Source: Rhizobium sp. Leaf262 (GTDB lineage Bacteria; Pseudomonadota; Alphaproteobacteria; Rhizobiales; Rhizobiaceae). From it: a stretch of 64,000 nucleotides of DNA. Shown here piece after piece: positions 38,788-47,458 of this stretch. Under the pieces are notes generated by a model. That model ran no database searches, was not told the origin of the DNA, and was given only the letters and a program-made list of their open reading frames with translations. Where the stretch lies: NCBI RefSeq assembly GCF_001422245.1, contig NZ_LMMM01000007.1, positions 159,869 to 223,868 on the forward strand. The letters are read 5' to 3'. A program made the position numbers and the translations under genes. Numbering within the stretch: position 1 is the first letter of the stretch; each line of letters begins with the position of its first letter.

Positions 38788-39306
38788 ATGCGTCTGTCCC
38801 CGATTGCGCGCGCTTTTCTTTTCGCCGCCGGTCTTTCCCTTACTGTTCCCGCTGCGGGCTTTGCCCAGCAACAGCCGGGCACACCGAAATCGACGCATGG
38901 CGCGTGGTCTGTCATTTGCGACAAGCCAGCTGGCGCTTCGGAAGAGCAATGTGCCTTGATGCAAAACGTCATCGCCGATGACCGTCCGGAAGTCGGCCTT
39001 TCCGTCGTCATCCTTAAGACTGCTGACCGAAAGTCTCGCATCCTGCGCATTCTCGCCCCTCTGGGTGTGCTGCTGAAGGACGGGATGGAACTATACATCG
39101 ACAATAACAATATTGGCCGTGCTTATTTCACACGCTGCTTTTCTGAAGGTTGCTATGTCGAGGTCGATATCGACGACGAGCTGCTGAAGGTACTGCGTGC
39201 GGGCAAGAACGCCGTCTTTGCACTGCGTGAAGCGGTCGATCAGGATCGCGTCGGCATTCCCATCGAACTTCGCGGCTTTGCCGAAGGCTACGACGCCCTG
39301 CCCTGA
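38788..39306 (+). CDS. Invasion-associated locus B (IalB) family protein
   Basis: A 172-aa exported protein. A signal peptide ends near AGFAQQQ (about 23-26). The IalB domain is marked by HGAWSVICDK, a central VGLSVVILKT and PLGVLLKDGMELYIDNNN, and two cysteine pairs (C in WSVICDK and EEQCALM; C in FTRCFSEGCYVEV) that probably form disulfides. IalB proteins aid host-cell entry in Bartonella, but most are widespread envelope proteins of rhizobia with unknown roles. GAGG lies 6 nt before the ATG. Confidence 0.92.
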   Translation: MRLSPIARAFLFAAGLSLTVPAAGFAQQQPGTPKSTHGAWSVICDKPAGASEEQCALMQNVIADDRPEVGLSVVILKTADRKSRILRILAPLGVLLKDGMELYIDNNNIGRAYFTRCFSEGCYVEVDIDDELLKVLRAGKNAVFALREAVDQDRVGIPIELRGFAEGYDALP

Positions 39307-39419
39307 TCAATCTTGCGCGTGGCGGTTCCAGCACTTAAATGCGCAGTAGCATCGGGCCGAAACGCGTCACGCGGTTCGGATAATCCGTTGCGAAAGACAA
39401 GCCAGGACCGGAGCACGCA

Positions 39420-40835
39420 ATGACCCAAGACCTTTTGACCCTGTTCGATTGCGATGAAGGGCAGTTGCGCGCCAAGGTGGCCGAAGCGCTTGCCGGTGCC
39501 GACGATGGCGAGTTGTTCGTGGAACACGCGCAGGCGGAATCGCTGACATTTGATAATGGTCGCCTGAAAGGCGGCAGCTTCAACACCGATCAGGGCTTCG
39601 GTTTGCGCGCCGTCGCCGGCGAGACGGTGGGCTATGCCCATGCGGGCGAGCTTTCGCTGGCAGCTCTGGGTCGCGCCTCCGACGCGGTCGGCGCTGTGAC
39701 GCGAGGCTATTCCGGCTCCTATGCAGCCGCCCCGCAGCGAACGAACAAGAAGCTTTACGGCGACGACAATCCGATCGGCGCGCCGAGCTTTGAGGAGAAG
39801 GTCAAGCTTCTCACCGAAATCGACAGCTATCTGCGCGACAAAGACCCGAAGGTGCGCCAGGTAACGGCCAGCGTTGCCGCCAGTTGGCAGGTGGTGGATA
39901 TTCTGCGCGCCGATGGTCATCGCGTCAGCGACATCCGCCCTATGACCCGCATCAATATTTCCGTGGTCGCTGGCGAAGGTGACCGACAGGAAAGCGGCTC
40001 TTACGGCATCGGCGGCCGCGTCGGCTTTGGCGATTTCATTACAACCGAAAACTGGCAGCGCGGCGCGGATGAAGCCTTGCGCCAGGCTCTGGTCAACCTC
40101 ACCGCCATCGATGCCCCTGCGGGCACCATGGATGTGGTGTTGGGCTCCGGCTGGCCGGGCGTGATGCTGCATGAGGCTGTTGGCCACGGTCTGGAAGGCG
40201 ATTTCAATCGCAAGAAAACCTCGGCCTTTGCTGGCCTTCTCGGCGAAATGGTCGCAGCACCCGGCGTGACTGTGGTCGATGACGGCACGATCGACAATCG
40301 CCGCGGCTCGCTGACCGTCGACGACGAAGGCACGCCGTCGGGTTACAATGTGTTGATCGAAAACGGCAAGCTGGTCGGTTATATGCAGGACCGGCAGAAT
40401 GCCCGGCTGATGGGTATGAAAGCCACCGGCAACGGACGCCGTCAGGGCTATTCGCATGTGCCCATGCCGCGCATGACCAACACCTATATGCTGGGTGGCG
40501 ACAAGACACCGGAAGAAATCATCGCATCGGTCAAGAAGGGTATCTACGCGGTGTCCTTCGGCGGTGGTCAGGTGGATATCACATCCGGCAAATTCGTCTT
40601 CGGCTGCACGGAAGCCTATCTCATCGAAAACGGCAAGATCGGCGCACCGGTCAAAGGCGCGATGCTGATCGGCAACGGGCCGGATGCGATGAAACGCGTG
40701 ACAATGATCGGCAACGACATGAAGCTCGACACCGGCATCGGCAATTGCGGCAAGGCAGGCCAGTGGGTGCCCGTCGGCGTCGGCCAGCCGCATCTGCGCA
40801 TGGACCAGATTACCGTGGGCGGCACGAAGGCGTAA
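39420..40835 (+). CDS. tldD: Metalloprotease TldD
   Basis: A 471-aa subunit of the TldD/TldE (PmbA) protease, which degrades unfolded peptides and matures some RiPPs such as microcin B17. The zinc motif HExxxH is HEAVGHG in WPGVMLHEAVGHGLEGDF. The conserved C-terminal blocks GGGQVDITSGKFVFGCTEAYLIENG (in parts) and NCGKAGQWVPVGVGQPHLR are complete. The TldE partner is not in the window and no RiPP precursor is seen nearby. A 114-base gap separates it from ialB. Confidence 0.96.
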   Translation: MTQDLLTLFDCDEGQLRAKVAEALAGADDGELFVEHAQAESLTFDNGRLKGGSFNTDQGFGLRAVAGETVGYAHAGELSLAALGRASDAVGAVTRGYSGSYAAAPQRTNKKLYGDDNPIGAPSFEEKVKLLTEIDSYLRDKDPKVRQVTASVAASWQVVDILRADGHRVSDIRPMTRINISVVAGEGDRQESGSYGIGGRVGFGDFITTENWQRGADEALRQALVNLTAIDAPAGTMDVVLGSGWPGVMLHEAVGHGLEGDFNRKKTSAFAGLLGEMVAAPGVTVVDDGTIDNRRGSLTVDDEGTPSGYNVLIENGKLVGYMQDRQNARLMGMKATGNGRRQGYSHVPMPRMTNTYMLGGDKTPEEIIASVKKGIYAVSFGGGQVDITSGKFVFGCTEAYLIENGKIGAPVKGAMLIGNGPDAMKRVTMIGNDMKLDTGIGNCGKAGQWVPVGVGQPHLRMDQITVGGTKA

Positions 40836-40869
40836 CGGCGCGCTGCGCAAACCCGCTAAAATCGCTTTA

Positions 40870-41100
40870 TTGTCGATATGGGTCTTGGTCGCCTCAAGCG
40901 TTCTCACACATCTGTGGCGCACGCGACCTGACTGGTTTCCGCAATTTCCGCAACCACTTGCCGAAAAGCTCGTCGGACTTTACGGGGCGGAGAACGCGGA
41001 GCAGGTGGCCGATTTGGGATTGATGATCGGCTTTGGCATAAGCACACCGCTCATGATCATCCTCACATTTGTTGCCTTGAGGCTGCTACGTTCGCGTTGA
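40870..41100 (+). CDS. Small membrane protein, hypothetical
   Basis: A 76-aa protein with two TM segments: one at the N-terminus (WVLVASSVLTHLW) and one at the C-terminus (LMIGFGISTPLMIILTFVAL), with RPDWFPQFPQPLAEKLVGLYGAENAEQ between. The start is a TTG with no clear ribosome binding site, 34 bases after tldD. The frame stays open up to the tldD stop, so the exact start is uncertain. Codon use matches the neighbours. No family recognised. Confidence 0.6.
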   Translation: MSIWVLVASSVLTHLWRTRPDWFPQFPQPLAEKLVGLYGAENAEQVADLGLMIGFGISTPLMIILTFVALRLLRSR

Positions 41101-41199
41101 ATGGATTTTCGACCTGCAACGTTTCCGGCCTATTGGAGTTACCTTTTCTGCGCATAAGCGCTATAGCAATTGTATTTTTAAAGGTGACATGGCCCAAAA

Positions 41200-41637
41200 A
41201 TGACTTTCACAGCGAATGCCCTTGTTCCGGAACTGGCCGTCAGCGATTGGCCGAGAAGCCGTTCTTTTTATTGCGATCTCATTGGTTTTCACGTGGTCTA
41301 CGAAAGACCTGAAGAAGGTTTTACCTATCTGGCGCTGGGCGACGCGCAGCTGATGATCGATCAGATCGGTGCCGGGCGTACCTTTGAAGATGAGACCGCA
41401 CCCATGAAATACCCATTCGGCCGGGGTATGAACCTGCAACTGGTGGTGCCATCGCTTGAGGTCATTCTCGAGCGGCTGGAACGTGCCCGAGTTCCACTGT
41501 TTCTGCCCTTGGAAGAGAAATGGTATCGGCGCGGGGAGACGGAGGTTGGCAATCGGCAGTTCGTCGTCGCCGATCCGGACGGGTATCTCATCCGGCCATT
41601 CGAAAGCCTGGGCGAGCGCCCATTCCGGTTCGGTTAA
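41200..41637 (+). CDS. VOC-family (glyoxalase/bleomycin-resistance) protein
   Basis: A 145-aa protein with two beta-alpha-beta-beta-beta units. The first is ALVPELAVSDWPRSRSFYCDLIGFHVVYERPEEGFTYLALGDAQLMI (in parts). The second ends in GNRQFVVADPDGYLIRPFESLG. This arrangement fits bleomycin-binding type VOC proteins, but metal-binding enzymes share the fold and the ligands are not obvious. The stop is followed after 3 bases by the HAD gene, so both are co-transcribed. Confidence 0.85.
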   Translation: MTFTANALVPELAVSDWPRSRSFYCDLIGFHVVYERPEEGFTYLALGDAQLMIDQIGAGRTFEDETAPMKYPFGRGMNLQLVVPSLEVILERLERARVPLFLPLEEKWYRRGETEVGNRQFVVADPDGYLIRPFESLGERPFRFG

Positions 41638-41640
41638 ACG

Positions 41641-42312
41641 ATGGCTGGGCTGTTGCGTCGACCGAAGGCGATCATTTTCGATATGGACGGGTTGCTGATC
41701 GAAAGCGAGAAGCACTACCGGGATTCATTTCTAGCCGCATCCGATGAAGGCGGGCATGGCATGGCTGTCGATGTCTATCAACGGGTCTGCGGCAGTCCGT
41801 GGGATGTCATCACGAAAACCATACGCACAGAATACGGCCAGGATTTTCCGATGGATGCCTTTCGCGACGCGTGGCTTCGGCATCTGGCGATCAAGATGGC
41901 GGACGGCGTGGCGCTGAAAGCAGGTGTTTTCGAAATCCTCGATCTCCTGGATGAGCTCCGCCTGCCTCGGGCTATTGCCACATCATCCGGTCACGAGTCT
42001 GTCAATCGCCACCTTGGTCCTTTCGATGTGTTGCGCCGCTTCGATCACGTCCTCGCCCGTGGTGATTACGCAGAGCCGAAACCATCGCCCCTGCCCTATC
42101 TGACCGCCGCTGAACGTCTCGGGATCGATCCAAAGGATTGCGTGGCGCTTGAAGATTCCTATCACGGCGTCCAGTCCGCATGGAGTGCCGGCACCCAGAC
42201 GATCATGGTGCCGGATGTCGCACCCGCTACGGATGCCATGCGGGAGAAATGCGTGGCGATCTGCGACAGCCTTTTCGACGTGGCAGCGCTTCTGAAATCC
42301 GTACAGAGCTAG
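41641..42312 (+). CDS. HAD-superfamily hydrolase (phosphomutase-like)
   Basis: A 223-aa HAD IA protein. Motif I FDMDGLLIESE (D14, D16), motif II TSSGHES, motif III the lysine in EPKPSPLPYL, and motif IV VALEDSYHGVQSAWSAG. A helical cap follows motif I (MAVDVYQRVCGSPWD). Substrate is not known; relatives include beta-phosphoglucomutase and pseudouridine-5'-phosphatase-like enzymes. It starts 3 bases after the VOC gene and its end overlaps the convergent MazG-like gene by 4 bases. Confidence 0.88.
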   Translation: MAGLLRRPKAIIFDMDGLLIESEKHYRDSFLAASDEGGHGMAVDVYQRVCGSPWDVITKTIRTEYGQDFPMDAFRDAWLRHLAIKMADGVALKAGVFEILDLLDELRLPRAIATSSGHESVNRHLGPFDVLRRFDHVLARGDYAEPKPSPLPYLTAAERLGIDPKDCVALEDSYHGVQSAWSAGTQTIMVPDVAPATDAMREKCVAICDSLFDVAALLKSVQS

Positions 42313-42617
42313 AGAGCACCGGGCTCGAAAAGCCACTTGCGCTTGATGGAGGCTTCGAGATCAAGCCCGTTTTTGTGGGCAAGAAGCAGGACGTGGCCGA
42401 GGAGATCAGCGGTTTCGTCCGACAAATCCTGACGCATTTCCTCCTGCGTCTTGCCTTTGCTGCGCCCGCGACCGCTTAGCCGGTTCCACGCCTGCGTGAC
42501 CTCACCGACCTCCTCCTGTAATTTCAGAAGAAACCAGTCAGGGTCTCGCTCGATATCATTGGCGCGGGCATATTTTTCCGAGGCAAGTTCAAATTGCTGC
42601 ATGAGGTTAGAGAACAT
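42309..42617 (-). CDS. MazG-like nucleotide pyrophosphohydrolase
   Basis: A 102-aa all-alpha NTP pyrophosphatase. The metal-binding glutamates lie in LQEEVGEVTQAW (ExxE) and the second helix pair in LSDETADLLGHVLLLAHKNG (ExxD). Small MazG-like proteins hydrolyse non-canonical or excess NTPs to NMP plus diphosphate. The ATG at 42617 has a perfect AGGAGG 6 nt upstream. Confidence 0.88.
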   Translation of the reverse strand: MFSNLMQQFELASEKYARANDIERDPDWFLLKLQEEVGEVTQAWNRLSGRGRSKGKTQEEMRQDLSDETADLLGHVLLLAHKNGLDLEASIKRKWLFEPGAL

Positions 42618-42676
42618 ACGTTCCTCCTTTGTTCATGCAGCACTATTCACCATGATTCTCTCTTTGAGTCGATAGG

Positions 42677-42711
42677 ATCATGCGGCACGGTTGGTGAGCG
42701 CGCCGCATGAT
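42677..42711. terminator. Hairpin downstream of pdxH
   Basis: Ten-base perfect stem ATCATGCGGC / GCCGCATGAT with a 15-base loop, directly after the pdxH stop and before the MazG-like gene. There is no T tract, so termination strength is uncertain. Confidence 0.5.
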
Positions 42712-42717
42712 GATGGG

Positions 42718-43338
42718 TCACGGATACATCCTTACCTTTGACCAATCGCCTTGAGGCGTATCCCGGCGGAATTCGACGCGGTCGTGCAGGCGGAATTTAC
42801 CGTCCTGCCAGAATTCGATGGTCAGGGGCTGAATGCGAAACCCCGACCAGTGGGGCGGGCGGGGAATGTCGCCAACTGCATATTTCGCCGTGTAGGTCGC
42901 GACGGCTTTTTCCAATGCGAAACGGCTTTCCAGCGGACGCGACTGCTTGGATGCCCAGGCACCGATGCGGCTTCCACGGGGACGCGAGGCGTAATATTCA
43001 TCCGCCTCTGCATCGCTGACGACTTCCACCAGGCCGCGGACGCGCACCTGTCTGCGCAGGCTTTTCCAGTGAAAGCACATGGCCGCCTTCTTTTGGCCAA
43101 GCAGTTCGTGGCCTTTGCGGCTTTCGAAGTTGGTGTAGAAAACGAAGCCCCGCTCATCGGCATGTTTCAACAGAACCATACGCACGCTGGGCATGCCTTC
43201 CTCGTCAACAGATGCGAGCGCCACGGCGTTCGGATCGTTGATTTCTTCGGTGGTTGCGTTGCGCAACCAGTCCGCAAAAAGTGAGAAAGGTTCATTTTCC
43301 TCAGTAAAGTCACTGGATGTTAACCGGCTTTCCGACAT
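42718..43338 (-). CDS. pdxH: Pyridoxamine 5'-phosphate oxidase
   Basis: FMN enzyme that oxidises PNP and PMP to pyridoxal 5'-phosphate, the last step of vitamin B6 synthesis and salvage (206 aa). Landmarks are the FMN-binding [26 protein letters not shown] (in parts: [22 protein letters not shown]), [20 protein letters not shown] and the C-terminal [24 protein letters not shown] (in parts). Length and ending are standard. It is divergent from the lipoprotein gene at 43378 across a 39-base gap. Confidence 0.97.
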   Translation of the reverse strand: MSESRLTSSDFTEENEPFSLFADWLRNATTEEINDPNAVALASVDEEGMPSVRMVLLKHADERGFVFYTNFESRKGHELLGQKKAAMCFHWKSLRRQVRVRGLVEVVSDAEADEYYASRPRGSRIGAWASKQSRPLESRFALEKAVATYTAKYAVGDIPRPPHWSGFRIQPLTIEFWQDGKFRLHDRVEFRRDTPQGDWSKVRMYP

Positions 43339-43377
43339 ATTGAATAAAATGCTCCTGAGCTGATTTGCACACCAGAG

Positions 43378-43845
43378 ATGGATTCTGGTTTAAAGATGGT
43401 GATCGTCATAGCAAAGTCGAACAGTCGAACAAAGAGCTTCTTGTCATCGGTCGCGCGCAGTTTCGCAACTGTGTCTATGCTCGTCGTGTTGACCGGTTGC
43501 GTCAGTCTCGATCTTTTCGGTGGAGACAAGGTCGATAAGTCCTTGTCTACGGCATCTGTTCCCAACCAGCCCAATACCCAAACGCTTTCGGATGACGCAA
43601 CGATCCGCAACGCGGTCACGTCAGCCGATCTGGCGAAGATTTCCGACTCGCCTTTGCCCTGGGCCAATGCCGCCACCGGCAGCGCAGGTGTGGTGACCGC
43701 CATTCGCGAAGACAGAACGACCGGCTTCGTGTGCCGCGACTTCGACACGACCCGCCACTCCTTCGAAGGCGTCGCGAGCTACAGCGGTCAGGCCTGTCTT
43801 TCCGAGACGGGCGAGTGGTTGATGACGCGCTTCAATCAGAAATAA
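43378..43845 (+). CDS. RT0821/Lpp0805-type lipoprotein
   Basis: A 155-aa predicted lipoprotein. The signal ends in the lipobox LTGC ([11 protein letters not shown], cysteine about residue 41). The C-terminal half has the surface-protein pattern of the RT0821/Lpp0805 family: [27 protein letters not shown], then [15 protein letters not shown], with two cysteines that may pair. Two ATGs compete (43378 and 43396) and neither has a clear ribosome binding site. Function unknown; an envelope role is probable. Confidence 0.85.
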   Translation: MDSGLKMVIVIAKSNSRTKSFLSSVARSFATVSMLVVLTGCVSLDLFGGDKVDKSLSTASVPNQPNTQTLSDDATIRNAVTSADLAKISDSPLPWANAATGSAGVVTAIREDRTTGFVCRDFDTTRHSFEGVASYSGQACLSETGEWLMTRFNQK

Positions 43846-44063
43846 AACATTTACCCTGTCTTCCGTTAGGGGCGCGGCACCGGCCCCTGCCCGCAGGCCG
43901 TAAAGGTCTGATTAGCAACTTCTTGCGACAGTCGAACTCGATTTAAACCGAACGATGCAACGTAAAAGACGGCATGCACGTTCAAGACGGGTGTTCTTCG
44001 TGTTGCAGGCTTTTCATGACGAAAATTTCAGGCTGCGACCGGCAAGCGTAACTGGTGATCTGG

Positions 44064-45152
44064 ATGCGTGATCCTTACTCTATTCTCGGCGTGCAAAAAG
44101 ATGCCGGATCGGACGAAATCAAGGCGGCCTGGCGTTCACAGGCAAAGGCCGTTCACCCTGATCAGAACCGCAACGACCCGGACGCGACCGCCCGTTTCGC
44201 CGAAATAGGCCAGGCCTACGATCTGTTGAAAGACCCCAAGAAACGTGGTCTTTACGATCAGGCGCGGCGTGCTGCGGAAGGCAAAAAGCGTGAGCAGACC
44301 ATCATGCAGCAGCGCGAGGCCGCCAAACAGGCAGCGGAACGCGCCAAGGCTGCAGACAAGCTGATGGAAGAACTGGCAAAAGCCCAGGCCCGCACCGCAA
44401 AGCCGGAAGCTGCCGCAGCATCAGCGGATTCAGCAAAGCCGGAATCGGCCGAAGACATGCTGGAACGTATCTTCGGCGCCGACGCGAAGGCCAAGGTGGC
44501 AGAATCGCAAGCCGAGACCTCCGAAAGCACGACCGAGGAAAGCGCTGCACAGCGCAAGGAAAAAGCGGAAGCCTCGGCAGCGCAGGCCACCAGCTTCTTC
44601 GCAGCAATCCTGCGCAAAATTCGCGGTACGGCAGCGACGCCTGAAAAGGCGCCTGACATCACAGCCGAAGCCACGGTCAGCGTGTCCGACCTTCTCGACA
44701 AGAAGTGGGTGACGCTCAACATGCCGGAAGACCGGGAGGTTCGCTTTCAGCTCGAGCCCGGCATGAGCGATGGCCACGTCGTTCGCCTCAAGGGTCAGGG
44801 ATTGAAACTGCCGGAAGCCAGCCGCGGTGATCTCGTCGTCACATTGCTCGTCTCCCGCGACGGTCCTTTTTCCGTCAGGAATTTCGACATCCACACCACG
44901 CTCCCCATTTCGCTGGCAGATGCGGTGCTGGGCTGCGAGGCCGCCGTTCAGTCACCATTCGGCGAGCTGAAAGTAACGGTCCCTGCATGGTCCGGTTCGG
45001 ATCGCGCCATTCGCGTCGAAGGCAAAGGCCTTGAGGACGGGCTTGGCGGCAACGGTGATCTCGTCGTGGAACTGCGCATCGTTCTGTTGGACACCCCCGA
45101 TGCGAAAGTCATGGACCTCATGCGTCACATGCGCGAAGGGCTTTATCTGTAA
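44064..45152 (+). CDS. DnaJ-domain co-chaperone (CbpA-like)
   Basis: A 362-aa Hsp40. The J domain covers residues 1-66 with the DnaK-stimulating HPD in AVHPDQNRND. A charged, Ala/Glu/Lys-rich linker (about 70-200) replaces the Gly/Phe and zinc-finger regions of DnaJ, and the C-terminal substrate-binding domain runs from TAEATVSVSDLLDKKWV to the end. This is the type II (CbpA/DjlA-unlike) layout. The ATG at 44064 gives the usual MRDPYSILGV start; a GTG three codons earlier is also possible. It is separated from fabI by 150 bases. Confidence 0.92.
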   Translation: MRDPYSILGVQKDAGSDEIKAAWRSQAKAVHPDQNRNDPDATARFAEIGQAYDLLKDPKKRGLYDQARRAAEGKKREQTIMQQREAAKQAAERAKAADKLMEELAKAQARTAKPEAAAASADSAKPESAEDMLERIFGADAKAKVAESQAETSESTTEESAAQRKEKAEASAAQATSFFAAILRKIRGTAATPEKAPDITAEATVSVSDLLDKKWVTLNMPEDREVRFQLEPGMSDGHVVRLKGQGLKLPEASRGDLVVTLLVSRDGPFSVRNFDIHTTLPISLADAVLGCEAAVQSPFGELKVTVPAWSGSDRAIRVEGKGLEDGLGGNGDLVVELRIVLLDTPDAKVMDLMRHMREGLYL

Positions 45153-45302
45153 GTTTGCGCACCAGTCTTGACGGCCGCTGTGGAAAGCCGTGAACAAAGC
45201 ACTCTTTGTTACGTTCCCTAACGGGAGATGATCCCGGTCCTGCTTGAACCGGCCTTCGGCCTATGCCATAGGCAAGTTCGATTTAAGTATAGGGAGCATC
45301 CA

Positions 45303-46121
45303 ATGGCTCAGACATCCGGCCTCATGGCTGGCAAACGCGGCCTCATCATGGGCGTCGCAAACAATCGCTCCATCGCATGGGGTATCGCCAAGGCATGTGC
45401 GGATGCTGGCGCTGAACTGGCATTCACATGGCAGGGCGATGCGCTGAAGAAGCGCGTTGAACCACTGGCGCAGGACCTTGGCGCCTTTATGGCCGGCCAT
45501 TGCGACGTCACGGATCTAACAACGATCGACGCTGTTTTTGCCAATATCGAGGCGCATTGGGGCAAGATCGATTTCGTCGTTCACGCCATCGCCTTCTCGG
45601 ACAAGGACGAATTGACCGGTCGCTATCTCGATACCAGCCGCGACAACTTCAATCGCACGATGGACATTTCGGTCTACTCGCTTGCGGCTGTTGCCAAGCG
45701 CGCAGAACCGGTCATGAATGATGGCGGCGCCTTGTTGACGCTGACCTATTATGGCGCGGAAAAGGTCATGCCGAACTACAACGTCATGGGCGTTGCAAAG
45801 GCAGCGTTGGAAGCGAGCGTTCGTTATCTGGCGGTAGATCTGGGCAATCGCGGCATTCGCGTCAACGCCGTGTCGGCTGGCCCGATCAAGACGCTTGCTG
45901 CCTCCGGCATTGGTGATTTCCGCTATATTCTCAAGTGGAACGAATACAATGCGCCGCTGAAGCGCACTGTCTCCATCGAGGAAGTCGGCAAGTCCGCGCT
46001 CTATCTTCTGTCCGATCTGTCCACCGGTGTGACGGGTGAAGTTCACCACGTCGATTCCGGTTACCACACGATCGGCATGAAAGCGGTGGACGCACCGGAC
46101 ATCTCCGTCGTAAAAGACTGA
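45303..46121 (+). CDS. fabI: Enoyl-[acyl-carrier-protein] reductase FabI
   Basis: NADH-dependent last step of the fatty-acid elongation cycle (272 aa), an SDR-fold enzyme and the triclosan target. Cofactor loop GVANNRSIAWGIAKA (17-31); active site Tyr-x6-Lys is Y159 and K166 in PNYNVMGVAKAAL; the substrate loop includes SAGPIKTLAASGI. The ATG at 45303 has GGGAG upstream; a longer frame from 45228 adds an unrelated leader. A long hairpin follows the stop. Confidence 0.96.
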   Translation: MAQTSGLMAGKRGLIMGVANNRSIAWGIAKACADAGAELAFTWQGDALKKRVEPLAQDLGAFMAGHCDVTDLTTIDAVFANIEAHWGKIDFVVHAIAFSDKDELTGRYLDTSRDNFNRTMDISVYSLAAVAKRAEPVMNDGGALLTLTYYGAEKVMPNYNVMGVAKAALEASVRYLAVDLGNRGIRVNAVSAGPIKTLAASGIGDFRYILKWNEYNAPLKRTVSIEEVGKSALYLLSDLSTGVTGEVHHVDSGYHTIGMKAVDAPDISVVKD

Positions 46122-46128
46122 AATTCTG

Positions 46129-46167
46129 CATGTCGCGCAAAAGTGTAAAGCACTCTTGCGCGACATG
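46129..46167. terminator. Long hairpin after fabI
   Basis: Twelve-base perfect stem CATGTCGCGCAA / TTGCGCGACATG with additional GTG/CAC pairing inside, 8 bases after the fabI stop. There is no T tract. It could stop fabI transcription or fold in the leader of the following phosphatase gene. Confidence 0.55.
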
Positions 46168-46288
46168 TGCGATCAACGCCCAGAGGCCGTAACGCGATGC
46201 GATCCCGGCCCTACGCCTGAAGACGACGCCGACGTTTCGCGACGCGACGCAGTCGATCCTAACGGACTGAATGAACGGGAGTGCCGCT

Positions 46289-46897
46289 TTGCTGGTCTAT
46301 GTTATCCGTCACGGACAAACAGACTGGAATGCGATCCGCAGGCTTCAGGGCCAAAAAGACATTCCCCTCAATGATTTCGGTCGAACACAGGCTGTCGCGA
46401 ACGGGCACGCCCTCGCTGCCATTCTCGGACCAACAGCGCTTGACTTCGATTATGTCGCCAGCCCGCTTGGGCGCACGCGCGAAACCATGGAATTGCTGCG
46501 CGGTGCCATGGGGCTAGACCCGGCTGCATACCGCACCGACGCACGCCTGGTCGAAGTCTCCTTCGGCGACTGGGAAGGCCATACGCTTCCCGAACTCAAG
46601 CGAGAACATCCCGAAAAGGTCAGAGCCCGCAAGGCTGCAAAATGGGATTTCATTCCACCAGGCGAGGACGCCGAAAGCTATGAGATACTCTCCTGGCGGA
46701 TCGGCGCGTGGCTGACATCAGTCGATCGCCAGACAGTTTGCGTCTGCCACGGTGGCGTCATTCGCTCCATTTTCCGGCTCGTAACCGGCATGGAAAAGGA
46801 CGAAGCCGCAGACATTCCTATCCCGCAGGACAGAATATTAAGGGTGGAAACCGAAAGGCGCACTGCCGAATGGGTCGAGGCGACGCTCGAAGCCTGA
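46289..46897 (+). CDS. Histidine phosphatase family protein (phosphoglycerate mutase-like)
   Basis: A 202-aa phosphatase of the RHG superfamily. The catalytic histidine is in YVIRHGQTDWN, the second phosphate pocket in SPLGRTRETMELL, the acid Glu in LVEVSFGDWEGHT, and the second His in CVCHGGVIRSIF. Start: a TTG at 46289 has GGGAG 7 nt upstream and gives MLVYVIRHG, the usual beginning; an ATG at 46271 would add 6 residues. Physiological substrate is unknown; alpha-ribazole phosphatase and general phosphatases share the fold. Confidence 0.9.
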   Translation: MLVYVIRHGQTDWNAIRRLQGQKDIPLNDFGRTQAVANGHALAAILGPTALDFDYVASPLGRTRETMELLRGAMGLDPAAYRTDARLVEVSFGDWEGHTLPELKREHPEKVRARKAAKWDFIPPGEDAESYEILSWRIGAWLTSVDRQTVCVCHGGVIRSIFRLVTGMEKDEAADIPIPQDRILRVETERRTAEWVEATLEA

Positions 46898-46903
46898 GAC
46901 GTC

Positions 46904-47164
46904 CTACTGGATGACTTCCAGGTCGTCCACGACGCGCTTGCCATCGACCTCGGTGTAGAAAACAACAACCTTCACACCGGCCTGTAGTCCGTCGAAATTG
47001 AATTCTTCAGGCACCTTGTAGCTCTTGCCATCAGCCAATGTGATGGTGAGGCCCTTCACATCCACCTTGCTGATGGTCGATTCGACGTCAACGCTTTGCG
47101 AAAACGCGTTGAACGGAGCAAACAGACTTGCTGTGGCCATAAGTGCGGCAATCATCAAACGCAT
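46904..47164 (-). CDS. DUF1344 exported protein
   Basis: An 86-aa protein with a signal peptide (about 1-24, ATASLFAPFNAFSQ) and a small beta domain: VESTISKVDVKGLTITLADGKSYKVPEEF, then GLQAGVKVVVFYTEVDGKRVV. DUF1344 is nearly confined to Rhizobiales and has no known role. An OB-like fold is plausible. It is convergent with the phosphatase gene, which ends 6 bases away. Confidence 0.88.
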   Translation of the reverse strand: MRLMIAALMATASLFAPFNAFSQSVDVESTISKVDVKGLTITLADGKSYKVPEEFNFDGLQAGVKVVVFYTEVDGKRVVDDLEVIQ

Positions 47165-47458
47165 CGCTATAGCTTTCTTAAGGCTGCTGAAAAACTTGAT
47201 ATGCGACAAGATTTGCCTCCCGAATGTGGCGGAATTCGCCCGCAAGCATGACATTTTCGGTATAATTGATGAACGGATTTTAACTTTTAATCAAGCCTTT
47301 AGGCAACGTTTCATTCAATGGAACGCTAAAATGAAGCGCCGTTTCCCAAGTTGTTAAATTAGACCGAAATGAAACACCCGATATAGTTTTGGATTCAGAA
47401 TATATTGTATTTTGCGCTGTATAGCAGAGCAAAATGCGATATTTCGAAGGATTATTAC

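Noticed and set aside
39288-40922. Open frame of over 500 codons antisense to tldD
   Set aside because: tldD is full length with all motifs; the antisense product is low-complexity and unsupported.
43956-44069. 38-codon basic ORF ending over the dnaJ-like start
   Set aside because: Overlap with the dnaJ-like start looked like coupling, but there is no ribosome binding site and the product is arginine-rich in the manner of non-coding high-GC sequence.
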